Source: Knoxdaviesia capensis (taxonomy: Eukaryota; Ascomycota; Sordariomycetes; Microascales; Gondwanamycetaceae). Taken from it: a DNA stretch of 64,000 nt. The notes beneath the pieces were generated by a model. It saw nothing but the letters and a program-made list of their open reading frames with translations. It ran no database searches and was not told the origin of the DNA. The stretch covers positions 1,104,144 through 1,168,143 of the forward strand of contig LNGK01000002.1 in the NCBI GenBank assembly GCA_001510575.1, in the 5' to 3' direction. Positions 9,356 through 20,342 of this stretch are shown piece by piece (the first letter of the stretch is position 1; each line of letters starts with the position of its first letter). The position numbers were made by a program, and so were the translations under genes.

Positions 9356-11657
9356 TCAAGTATAGACGCACAGACCACCCAGCATCAAATACCAGATGAG
9401 AGTGAGATCCGCTCCAGTGTCTATGGGGGACAGGTTTCAGCCTCTTCCTGGCCTCGTTTGCGACGGCGCCAATGAAAAAAAACAGGACAAGGAAGGGAAA
9501 TGATTCTGTAACCTTCCCTCATCCGCACAGGAGAAGAAAAAGAACAGGCCCCCGTTTATAAGAGTAAAGTTGGAAGAGGAATTCTTGTCCACCACTCACA
9601 TCGGCCATTCAAACGTCGAACTCGGCCCAAAGCAACCCTACAATGTACTGTACTGTACTGTCCTTGTCCTGTATTGTACTGTACGAGTGGTTCCAGGACA
9701 AGGTCTATGACTCTATTCCGGAGCGAATCCCGCCCGCTCCCACACCAACTTTCAATAGCTTATTTGTCCCACCCAAACTATTTGAAAAGCCAAGCGCCTT
9801 GTTCTGGTCGTGAATTCCGACGGTGCCCTCGAACCCAGGGAAAGAAGTGAGGAGGAGAACGGACGAAAGCTGGCGGCCGCTCCGGAGGCTAAGCCCGTAT
9901 GACTGGCGTTGATTCCCGAAAACTTGGCCTTTTAGCCTTGTTCTTGACTCCTCTCGTCTTCAGTTTTTCTGGTGGTGGCCAAGGAGTGGCCAAGGAGGAA
10001 TTGCTTCGCCCTGTATTACAGTAAGCCTCTTGACGATTTCCTCTCGGATCGGCTGCTCCCCGGTTTGCACTAAATCCACATACAGTAACCAGTTGGTGAG
10101 CTGCACTACGCCCTGCAGTCTGAACTTCGTATCCCAGGGGGGGGGGAAGAAAAGACAGGAAAAGAGATGCTTCAATGGATACTTGCTTGTTTGTGTGTAC
10201 AGAAGACAGTAAGCTCTATTATTATCCTGTTATATAAAACCAGAAAAGCTTCACCTAACACAGATAGCCTATCCTGTCCTCCCCTATGAGAAAGCAGACT
10301 GCTAGACACTCGTACACGTCTTCTATCTATCTGCATATACACAGCACACTGTCTCAAACCCGTAGCACAGAGCAGAGGCTGAGTGGAGAGCAATGCAATC
10401 ACAAGCCTACCATCTACAGTACAGTACCTATATCATGCCATTCATTAGATATTAATCTACTACAGCGTGTTCGGGATCTGCACTGGACCTGGATGCTTCC
10501 ATGTCTTAGACGAGTCGTATCACACGGCTGCATACGGAAGAGAATCGAAGTCTGTAAATATGCATGATCACTGAGTAAGAGACCAGCAGAACACTGAAGT
10601 CAAGGAACGCACATCGTTCACATCAGTCAGGCATGCCCACAATTTACCCCATACATCGCCAATATCTCTAGCTGGTATGGTGACGCTACAATTGCGGAGT
10701 ACAGTACATGCAGGCATATTCGGCAACCTCCTCTTTCTAATATCCAAAGCTGCAAGCACTTTAACAGAGAAGCAATGCGTGCGTATTCAGTGTTAAATAC
10801 ATGTGCTCGTATAAACCCAAATATCCAAGGCTTATCTGCATTGAAGCAGCACCTTTCAGATCATCCTCTCGGAAACACCACGCCGTATTTCCGTGACCTC
10901 CGCCGCCTCCCCCAACTCCAATTTTCCCATTCTTGTTTTCTTTCTCTTTCTTCGTTCTCTTTCTTCTGTCTCCCCGTTCTTCTTTTTTTTCTCCCCTGCC
11001 CAGAAAAAAAAAACCGTACCCCAGAAACGCACCGAGGCTGGTGTTTAAGGGCCGGGCTTCCCTCCAGAAAATCCCCACCTGGAAAATCGTGCGAGTCAGC
11101 TTCATTGCGTCTCGGCTTCGTTCTAGACTATCCGGATGGGAAAAATACTATTTGCTACATGGTCTATCGTATGTCTTGGCTGGAGGCTAATGCACACTTT
11201 GGAGGTACGAGTACAGAAACAGCAGGTCTATCAAGAAGGCCTGTAAATCCTGCTCCAGGGTTCAGGTTGTATCGGCCATCGTGCATCGCCAGCCGATACT
11301 CTGGCTCGGTTACGTAACCCGCTTCTGCTCGTTTGTCCGGCTTGCTTTTTTCGGTTGGTCTCACCATGTTTCTGAATACCGCCCTACCTTCCCCCACCTC
11401 CAGCTCTCCACTCGGCACAATTATTTCCTTTCCCTCCGGATCGATTGTCCAGAAGTGTTTTTTTCCTTCTTGTTTTTCTTAGCGACGGACCAGATCTATG
11501 CAACCCGATCTCACTGAGCAAGCAGCCTCTCTAGCCCGCATCAAATTGCCCAGCAGCGGCTATTCAGAACAAACGCACTGTCATTCCCCCCCTCTTTTAA
11601 ACCCAGAACCTCCTCCCCGCATCGGTGCCGTGTCGGAATCTCCAGATCCTCGAAATC
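9356..11657. other. Gene-free region upstream of the cyclophilin gene
   Basis: 2.3 kb without a supportable gene. It holds a short tandem of GTACT/TACTG units around 9643-9685, and more GTACAGTAC words near 10410 and 10694. From about 10900 to 11640 the + strand is CT-rich (TTTCTCTTTC-type), which fits the promoter and leader of the rightward cyclophilin gene. The open frame 10775-11317 is low-complexity and not convincing. Confidence 0.55.
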
Positions 11658-13025
11658 ATGGCGCCCACCCAACTGCCAGAATCCGGAAACCCGCTGTATG
11701 TCCGACGGACCGAGTCCCCTCCATCACCTTATTCCTCCTCTTCCTATAGACCCAAATTGCCAACCAAACTAACGCTTGTCCGTACAATAGCGTCTTCTTC
11801 GATATCACATTAGGAGGTATGATTTCACCCTTTCATCAGTTCACATTTGCACCAATTTGCTTTTGGTCTCGTCACCAGCCCGTGATATATATGTAAAAAA
11901 AAAAAAAATATTATTTTGGGCAGACACACTCTGTTGTGGCAAACCCCGTCTTGCCAAGAAAATACTTCTCACATCTGGGCGGGCTCCTCACACCAACCAC
12001 CATTTGTATTTCCTTTGTCTTCGCTTGATCATCAGTCTCCTCCCCGGCAAAATAGCCACACCGTTCCTCCGGCCAGACATGTTGCCTGGGCTGTTGGCGG
12101 CCTCTTTTGCAAAATAAGAGCAAGAAAGTCTACGTGGTGGCTACATCCGCTACCACGTTATCAGATCGCCCTGTCTTTTGTCATCCCCACTATCGCACCT
12201 CTCTACCTCTCTATCTTTCGGCCCCCACTCCGACTTCGGCCACTCTTTTCTAACCATGATCTGGACACGGCTTTGTCCGTATTGAATGAAGCAGGATCGC
12301 CTCTGGGCCGCATAACCTTCGAGCTCTTCAAAGATGTAGTTCCCAAAACTGCCGAGAACTTCCGCCAGTTCTGCACCGGTGAGGCCAAGAATCCCCGGGG
12401 CCGGCCCATGGGGTACAAAGGATCCAAGTTCCATCGTGTCGTAAGTCGGTCCCTCTTATAGTCAGTCAGCTCTTTGGGCTATATAATACATGAATAAATA
12501 AATAGCTCTGTAGTGTTCTTAGATAAGCCCCCGAGCTTCGATTAGGTGTTTGTCATGTGTTCTAACCCCCACCATCTCTTTAGATCCCTGGTTTCATGTG
12601 CCAGGGCGGAGACTTCCTCAACGGAGATGGCACCGGATCGGTATGCATCTATGGAAGCAAGAGCTTTGCCGATGAGAACTTTACTCTAAAGCATGAGCAG
12701 CCGGGCCTCCTCTCAATGGCGGTACGTGTCGCCCCCGCCTACTTATTTCTATCTCTAAACCTCTCTTGAAAGTAACCGTTACTCTCGAAAGATCGCTCAA
12801 CTAACTCATGGCCGCAACAAATAGAACGCTGGCCCCAACACCAACGGCAGCCAGTTCTTTGTGACCACCGTGCCGACACCATTCCTGGACGGAAAACACG
12901 TGGTCTTCGGCAAAGTCCACGAGGGTATGGACGTGGTCAAGAAGATCGAGATGACGAAGACCGGCTACAAGGGCAAAGACGTGCCGAATATGGACGTCGT
13001 TATCGTTGAGTGCGGAGAGATGTAG
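11658..13025 (+). CDS. Cyclophilin-type peptidyl-prolyl isomerase, PPIH/CypH class
   Basis: Five exons (11658-11695, 11791-11816, 12295-12440, 12584-12721, 12825-13025) give a 182-residue protein with phases that all agree. It is a single cyclophilin domain: VFFDITLGG, then LGRITFELF, TAENFRQFCTGE, the catalytic FHRVIPGFMCQGGDF (Arg and Phe of the active site), GLLSMANAGPNTNGSQFF, and WL replaced by FLDGKHVVFGKV; it ends CGEM. The short N-terminal extension before VFFD and the CGEM terminus resemble human PPIH, the U4/U6 snRNP-associated cyclophilin, and the Aspergillus cyp3 group. It would isomerise X-Pro bonds, probably in the nucleus. Exon 2 is only 26 nt, and intron 2 is unusually long (478 nt). 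There is no signal peptide. The cyclophilin fold is certain; the H subclass is likely. Confidence 0.93.
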
Positions 13026-13226
13026 CTAAAAGGCAAGTCATAATATAATAAAGGCACCATTAGCCACGCTCTTAACACCCGTCAAGATCGATCGATGAAC
13101 GGCCGGCGCGTTTGTCTAGAGAGCAGCTTGTCCCGCACTGTTGGGCCGTTCATCGTCGCGGTTGACCACGTTGCAAATAGAAACGTTCACCAGGGCTGTA
13201 TTTATAAGCTTGCTCCGACACACACA

Positions 13227-13258
<32 letters not shown>

Positions 13259-13803
13259 GCATCCGAATCGGAATAAAAGGTCTTTTTTGACGAATTTTTT
13301 GATGGCTAAAATCTTGAGAAGATTCATCTAGAAGTAAAGCTAAGAAAAAAATAGATAAAAAAGAAGCAAACCGAGTTCGAACAAATTCCTAAACGCCAGT
13401 ACCAAAAGGGTATCCCGAGTCGCCCACAATTCTATGCTAGATACCAAACAGAAAAGAAGAAGAACAAAGGATCCAAAACTCCAATAAAATGATATCCAAG
13501 CTCACACAGACTTGCTGAATGTGAATCATTCTGGGACGAAATCTCGCCAGACTCCAGGCCGGGGAGATTTGTCCGGTATGCTAGCCTGGGCCGATAACCT
13601 TTTCCTGCGAATGCACCGTTGACCGACAACCCGAAACCGAAGAACCAAAGACAACACTAAAGAAAATGCAGATAGGACGGGCGGGGTGGGGAGGAGGATA
13701 AGAGGTGTAGAAAGAGAAAAAAAGGGGGAGGGGGAAAAAAAGACATAAGAGGAGAAAGGCTAGAGTGCCTAAACAACCACAGCGTGCAGAAAGAGGCAAT
13801 CAA
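13026..13803. other. Convergent intergenic region with CA microsatellite
   Basis: 778 bp between the cyclophilin stop and the DUF7492 stop. It contains a (CA)n tract at about 13218-13258 and A/G-rich runs at 13680-13745. No gene is seen. Confidence 0.6.
13218..13258. repeat. (CA)n microsatellite
   Basis: Nearly perfect CA dinucleotide run with two interruptions at its 5' side. Confidence 0.95.
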
Positions 13804-14994
13804 TCACAGATTGCGCATACCCCGCGGAGCACGCCGACGACGTTGGGACATGAACGGAGCAACGGCCGGGCGCTCACCATTCACAGTCTCGGAGGTTTCG
13901 GCGGGAGGGAGAGCCGTCATAGTCTTGACGGGCGACCGGGTGACAGTGACCATCTTGGTGACGGTGACAGGCTCAAGATCATTAGCCCCGGGGACGACGG
14001 TGGGCTGCGTGGCGACGGTGGTGGTGGTGGAGGGAGACGACGAGGCATCGGCGGCAGGTGCCTCAGGACTCTTGGCTTGCGGGTGCGAGGCGGGGACGTC
14101 AACTAGAAACATGTTGTTCAGCTGCTCGTGGATGGCGGCCACCGCAGCTTCATCGGCATCCGGCATCAGAATACCCTCCTGCAGCTCATTGACCGAGGCC
14201 ACAATCTCGATATCGGCGGCGCTGGTGTAGACCTCGGGGGTCACCACGCCCTTACCCTGGGTCGGGAAGATGCCGTTGACCGTGGCGGGGATGTTGATGA
14301 TCTCAGGATCAAGGTAGGGCCAGTCCCACACCCAGTAAAGAGTGAAGATGCTTCCAGGCTGCAGATCGGTGGGCAGCAGGACGTCAGTCTGGCACCATAG
14401 GTCCTTGCCCTGCATGCTGTCATAGACACCGGGGTGTTTGGCCGACCGCTCCTTGGAGATGGCTCCGTCGTTGATCTGGTAGCAGCGTCCGTCATCATAG
14501 TTGCGCGTGGCCAGAAGACGGCCACGACCATTGCCTCCGGTACCATCGGCAGTCCACTTTCCGTGAATATCCAAGAACAGGTCATCGTCAGCAGCATGCG
14601 AGGTACCGTAGATGAACACCGTGCCCCGGTTGAGCGGCTTGTTGGGCTGACCGCCCGGGAGCGAGACGTGGCCGTTCTCCTGGTAGCGGATACCGACCAT
14701 GTCACCGGAGGCGGCACGGAGACGAGGGAACTGGGGGGCGTAGGCGGCGCCGGAGAACTTGATCATACGATCATGTTCGGTGATACCGCCAGGACCGATC
14801 AGGTTGTTGCTGTCGTGGTCGTTGAATCCAGGCGAGCTGCGGGGAGTGAAGCCGCGGGGATAGCCGGCAGGGCCAACCATGGTACCATTGACGATGCGAA
14901 CCACCTGTTCGGCCCAGCTATGGGCATTTCCGGTCGAGTGACTGAGTATAATACTCACCACAAGAGCGGAGAGGAGAGCCCTAAAGGAAGGCAT
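13804..14994 (-). CDS. Secreted DUF7492-type protein with N-terminal His after the signal peptide
   Basis: Single exon, 396 residues. Residues 1-24 form a signal peptide (hydrophobic LLSALVVSIILS, cleavage after GNA), leaving His25 followed by SWAEQ as the mature N-terminus. Then come GYPRGFTPRSSPGF and a folded domain of about 230 residues, with a Cys in DDGRCYQI, a Cys in LWCQTDV, and the strand-like segment FTLYWVWDWPYLDPE. A linker of about 100 residues (SSPSTTTTVATQPTVV) and a basic tail (SQRRRRAPRGMRNL) complete the chain. From memory this is the pattern of the fungal DUF7492 family. A mature His1 plus an aromatic-rich beta segment resembles the copper-dependent LPMO layout, but that is only an analogy. 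No GPI signal is seen. Its leader on the minus strand is CT-rich. Confidence 0.75.
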   Translation of the reverse strand: MPSFRALLSALVVSIILSHSTGNAHSWAEQVVRIVNGTMVGPAGYPRGFTPRSSPGFNDHDSNNLIGPGGITEHDRMIKFSGAAYAPQFPRLRAASGDMVGIRYQENGHVSLPGGQPNKPLNRGTVFIYGTSHAADDDLFLDIHGKWTADGTGGNGRGRLLATRNYDDGRCYQINDGAISKERSAKHPGVYDSMQGKDLWCQTDVLLPTDLQPGSIFTLYWVWDWPYLDPEIINIPATVNGIFPTQGKGVVTPEVYTSAADIEIVASVNELQEGILMPDADEAAVAAIHEQLNNMFLVDVPASHPQAKSPEAPAADASSSPSTTTTVATQPTVVPGANDLEPVTVTKMVTVTRSPVKTMTALPPAETSETVNGERPAVAPFMSQRRRRAPRGMRNL

Positions 14995-17900
14995 TGCGAT
15001 AACGGCGCTTGGGATAGGCAGTGGGGGGGATGAGGAAGAGAAGGATAGAGGGACAGTGTAGCTCGATTTAGAGGAAGAGGAAAAAGTGAGGTTATCACTT
15101 GTCTCTGTGAGTAAGTATATGTAGGAATATAATCTAGGCTTGTTTGATTCTGTAAGGCTTCTAGTTGGTAATAGAATTTGGAATAAGAAAATACAACTCC
15201 AGCTTTTGTGAGAGAGAGAGGCGGTATTTGTATCAATCCTGAGGGAGGAGCAGGAAGGTTTTCGTCAAGAGAGAGTCGAAGGTCGCCAGAAGAGACGGGG
15301 GAGAACCGGGAGTATTTGAACCGCAGCTCAAGAGGGTGTAGGGCTTGTAAGTCAGAACAAAGAATGGGGGAGATGAATCACGTATCCTCGTTTGTGCGGG
15401 AGATGAACAATAAATGCGTGTGGTTGTTTTCCAGAAGCCGCTAGGTGGAGATGGTGGGAATTCGCGGGGCGTCCGACCAAGGTGAGAGGAACAACCGGCC
15501 GGCAGGAAGCAAGAAGAGGTGAAATACTGTGGGGTGTAGGCTTGTTTCGAATGAGCAAGACTCGGAAAAGAATTAGATAACACGGCAGAGGCGAATATAT
15601 AGGAAGATGAGGAGAAGAGAGAGAGAGAGGAGAGAGAGGCGATGGCAAAGAAGATAATGGAAGTAGCAAGGCAGCGGGGGATCTGGCTACTGAGGAGGAG
15701 ACTGAAGCCGAGCCGGCGGCCAGAAAATGCACGGCGCGATTATCGAAGATAGACACGCTGTCCAAAGCCAGAAGAACAACGAAGTTTCGTTTGTCTGCGT
15801 TCTTTGTACTGGCGGCTAGCAGAAGCGCAATTAAACTCGGCGAGTTCACGCAGACGCAGTGGCACAGTAACAAAGAAAACCGAGGAAGCGGGGATCGCAA
15901 ACGGCGTCAAAGAAGATTTGAGGATCACGATGGGAAGATTGGATGAGAAGGTAACAGTATAATACAAGATGTATTATAGTCCGAGACAGGAAAGGTTCGG
16001 GAAAGAGACAAACGGAGAAGAGAATATGAAGAAGAGAGACAGGATCCAGTCCAGATATGGAAACGAGAGAGGAGGAACAGGAAGGGCGAAGAATAAGAAG
16101 ATGCGCTCAGCGGAAGCGAAATAAAGGACAACAAACGAACGAGTGGGTATCAAAAGGTGGTCAAGAGGCGTCAAGCCTCAATGGAGCAGTTCAGTCATGA
16201 TTCGTGAAAAGGGAAATGAAGGTATGGTCTCAACCAGACAAAGAGCAGCCGGGCTCTCAGCGAGGACTCTCTTAGGTGGAGGCGCGTATGTGGTAGACGC
16301 ACGCAGACGCAGCTGGAGAGGAGGAGGATGAGAGAGAAGAAGAGAGAGAGACAGAGAAGGCTAGGCCTGGTAAACGGTGGGGCTTGGTCCGATGATAAAC
16401 AAGGGCACGAGAGAAGCCAGTGTGTGAGCAAAGAACGGCTCTCATCAAGTCGATCGACAATGACAGCCGGTAACGCACATACATGCATACACCACATCAT
16501 CAGACGTCCAGACCAAGGGGGGGGAGTGTTCTGATGTTGAAGATGCTCTGCAAAGGAAACGGGTCGACGGTGGCAAAACCAGGGACCCGGAGTATGCACA
16601 AGGGGTGCAGAGGAACACGGAGAGAATCCGAGAGGACGTTTGGCTCATAGGCCCGGTAAAAGAGCCAGGCCAGGCTCCCCTTGTTCAGCCATTGTTCAGC
16701 AGCCACGGTCAAAGGCGGCTAGTCTCTGGCATGGCATGGAGTGAATATCGGATCTCTTTGTCCATTGCCACCGTAGATGCACGGGAGGGGGGGGGGGGGG
16801 GGTGTGCGAACACCCAAGTGGACGGTCCAGCACGAGCCAAGCTGCGACACAGAGTGTATGTAGATCATGGTTTCTTCATCAAAGGACACCACCAAGTGCA
16901 CAAGATACACCGCAGACCGGAATGGCAGAGGGATGAGTCAACCGAGACAGAGAGACCCCAAGTCTAGGTGTATCTCTCCGTATCACCCCTCCCCCTCATG
17001 TCTGTGGTAGAAAGAAGACAAAGCCGAAACCAGAAACGAGGTGAAGAAAAAGACCCCCTTGTAGAGCAAAGAAGAACAGAACTAGACGCGACCACGAGAG
17101 CCAGCCAGATCAGGAAAGAAGAAGAAGAGCGACGAAGAGAGAGAAAGTGCTATCAAAATAGCCGACCAGGTTCCTCAGTCTGACGTTGGGCGCACGGCCA
17201 CCAATGGATTTGGAGAGAATGGAAATTCCACCTAGATTAGAAAAGAAAAAAAATAAGCATGGGCGAAATGAGAACCTGGAGCCACCGTTTGTCGAATGCC
17301 CCGTGTTTGGTGTTTGGTGTTCAAGAGGGCAAACGCCGAGGCCGCCTGAACACGGAAGTGGCTTGTGGCATGTGTCTTAAAACGGCCAAAGGAGAAAATG
17401 TCGCAATTTGCTGTGTAGGCGCGCGGCTGGTTTGCGACGGTTCTAGGGCCAGAAGCTCCTGGGCCACAAGAGGTATTTCAATCAATATCTTGAGACTGTC
17501 CTACCTATGTTGTAGACTCTGGACTCTTCTATTTGCAACGAGTATGTATCTGTATACATACTCGAAGTGTTCGGTTTCTCTTGATGAACTACTCGTGGAG
17601 AGGATATCTTGTCTCGTTGCACACAAGTCAGAAGGCGAACAACGTCACCAACACCCCCAAATCTCCAGCCTGGCAGACTCCCTGTCGCACATCTACAAAC
17701 CCACAAACGAGGGCTGTCAACCAGTGATTTAGCCAGTGACAGGGGCGTCATGTTGCAGAACAGGGGTTCTTGGGTGGTGGGTCGGGCCATTTTCAAGAAG
17801 GGTTTCTTGTTTTATATGGTGCGCCTGTTTGACTGGCTCAGGGCTCTTCAGCTGTTGAAGCATGCCGGCCGGCTAACAAACGCGCAGTCTGAACGGCCCA

Positions 17901-19562
17901 GGTATCTTCTATTCATACGCAAGCTTCCCTCGTGTATCCAGAACAGAAACTCTACTGTACAGTATATTGATATCACAGGGAGTGAATGCACACATATTTA
18001 TTCCCTGAACCCTCGCCTCTCGTCAAAGCTTGTCCGTTTGGATGATAACTCTCCTTCTTCTCCTCCTCCCACCAAACCTTATCTATGCATGGACCCAATT
18101 GCGAAACTTCCCTGCACCGACCGGGACTCCCAACCATGGCTAGCATCTATAGCCGCCATCCATGAGGCGTATGATCGTCAAAAAGGACAGCCCAGCTGTT
18201 AAATCCGGAAATCCAGTATTCCATGTGGTGTAGTACCACCAGAAAGAGGCACGAGACCTTTCGGTATTTGCTCGGGTGAAGCTATCATTCATAGTGTCTC
18301 GAATATATCGAACATTTACATGCATCCGTATGTACAGTACACATCTCACCTTATCTAACAAGTCGGTTATCAGTTTCGCGATGCCGCTAAAAACAGTATT
18401 CATTCACGGAAACACCTATGACATCCTGCCGTACGCAAGGAAAGACTCCAGAAGTCTGGATAAATAAAGCCTCCTCCAGCGTAGGGCTGGCTGTCTATCA
18501 CTAGTATCCCCATTCAATACTGATCGTCTGTTTATCGTTGGCGGCGTCGGGCTATGCAAATCGCTTGGGATCTCTTGGAATCCCAATCATCAGGCATGCG
18601 AACTCTCTTTTTAATCCCTGGCCGAACAAGGCTTCCAAGCTTGGGGGGTTTGTCACGGCGTTGTTCTCGCAACTCCTCTGCTCTTCTTCATCCCATCTAA
18701 TGGTGTTTCATCGACTCTATCAGCCACATGACTCCTACCCAGGGCTACCTCTGGTTTCTCTAGAGAGGCCCCTGACGCGTAGATCTTCAGCTGGGTTTCA
18801 ACCGTGCCTGAGAAAGCAATCATTTTCTAGATTAATTCCGCTCATTTGACTCAAGGCTTGTTGGCCACAAGTTACGTAGAGGAGGACCAGATTGTGCATA
18901 CCGGAGCACATATAGAGTCGATGTAGAGTCGCGCAAATAATGATCATATTATTCCCAGTATTACACAAAAGCAGATACCAACAAAAAGCGAAGAAGAAAA
19001 CCAACGAAGATCCGAATCTAAGCCTCACTCTCACTCACATCCATCCCTAAAGGAAAAGCAAGCACAAACGCCTGCAATCCCCAGCAAGTGCTAACAACTG
19101 TTGACAACTGCCTTCTGTTTGCGCCTTGAGGCGCTTCTGCGCTTGGACTTCAATCGCCGCGCTTGAAATGCGCCAAATCTTAGGGTTACGCAGCCGCAGC
19201 AAGCGCAAAAACCCTCGCCGACGACTCTTCACTACTTCTGCTCTTTGATATATAATAGTATAAATGTATAGAGGATATCAGTATTCGTTCCTATCACACT
19301 TCAGATCCAGTCAGACCCTGCCAATACGCGGGAAGATTATCTATCATTCCAAGTCATGTTTCTTCCCTGAGGTGGAAACTGAACGAAAACCAAGAAAAGA
19401 AAAAGAAAATAGGACAAGCACCAAAACGCCGAAAAGCAAACGCCAACAAGAACAGAAGTATTATCGCGGGAACGAGAAAACAGAAAGCAGATCGAACGAA
19501 GATGATATTCGAAGAAGAAAGAGAAGGAAAAGAAAAAGGAAAGAAACGACAACTCCTCCGTC
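14995..19562. other. 4.6-kb gene-free region between DUF7492 and TEA-factor genes
   Basis: From 15000 to about 17200 the + strand is purine-rich (CT-rich on the DUF7492 strand), consistent with that gene's promoter or leader. A G-run of 16 lies at 16787-16802. The longest open frame, 17609-18202 (+), has no recognisable domain, and no splice partner is evident. A GC-rich hairpin word (GCGCCTTGAGGCGC) lies near 19121-19134. The part next to 19562 is the 3' flank of the TEA gene. I see no supported gene. Confidence 0.55.
16787..16802. repeat. Homopolymeric G run
   Basis: Sixteen consecutive G. Such runs are prone to length errors in sequencing. Confidence 0.9.
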
Positions 19563-20307
19563 CTACCAGCGCGGCGCAACAGCCCCGCTTGAATCGTGAG
19601 ATGTCGTGGCATCATCCGCTGTCATCGTGCGCATGCGCGGAAGTGCCATTCGCCGGAACTCCTCGTCTTTGACATCGCCTTCCGGGCCGTCGGTGCGTCT
19701 CCGCTTGCCCAGCGACGACGCCATCGGCATCGCTGGCACGCTGCCTGCCGCGAGATCAGTCCGCATCTGCGGTGCCGGCTGGTGCGGTGGTTGCTGCGGC
19801 GCGGACGCCACCGGTGGTTGGACCTGTTGCGCCGGCGCTTGCGACGACGGCTGGTGCTCCTGACTACTGCTGGTCCACCCAGCAGTACCGCCTCTCACCG
19901 CCCAGTCCTGGGTCTGGTCGGCTCCCGTCCACACCTGGTCGCGGCTGTGGCTCCAGAGAGTCTGGCCGGCACCTGTCGGGACCCGGGAATCAGCCGACCA
20001 TGATGCCACGACCTTGTCCTCAGCGGGATCCGTCCCCGTAGCACGATGGAAGTCTCCCGTCGCGCTGCCAGACTGCCACGAATCAAATCCGTTGGCACTT
20101 CCCCAGTGCTGCATGTTGTGCAGACTATGCGACTCGTCGAACACCCCGACGCCGACACCGATGCTGTCTGTCACGTCCAGATTGTTGGGGGCTCCAAGGA
20201 ACGACTCGGCACTGCACGCCGAACTGACGTCTCCGCCAAGTCCGGGAGGGTGTCCGTCAGCCGACGTCGGGCTACAGCGTTGCATGTAACTCAACTGTTG
20301 CTGTTGG

Positions 20308-20342
<35 letters not shown>

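Noticed and set aside
8836..9378. Repeated small frames on the minus strand reading LVPRPTYLVHSTSAP
   Set aside because: They are translations of the MITE arms, repeated because of the 355-bp duplication, and are not genes.
10775..11317. 180-codon open frame upstream of the cyclophilin gene
   Set aside because: Overlaps the CT-rich leader; the protein is mostly Ser/Phe/Leu from TTTCTC tracts.
15310..15335. Possible minus-strand tRNA B-box (GGTTCAAATAC)
   Set aside because: No matching A box or cloverleaf in the adjacent sequence.
17609..18202. 197-codon open frame between the DUF7492 and TEA genes
   Set aside because: Longest frame of that gap, but no recognisable family and ordinary intergenic composition. 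Kept only as a remark.
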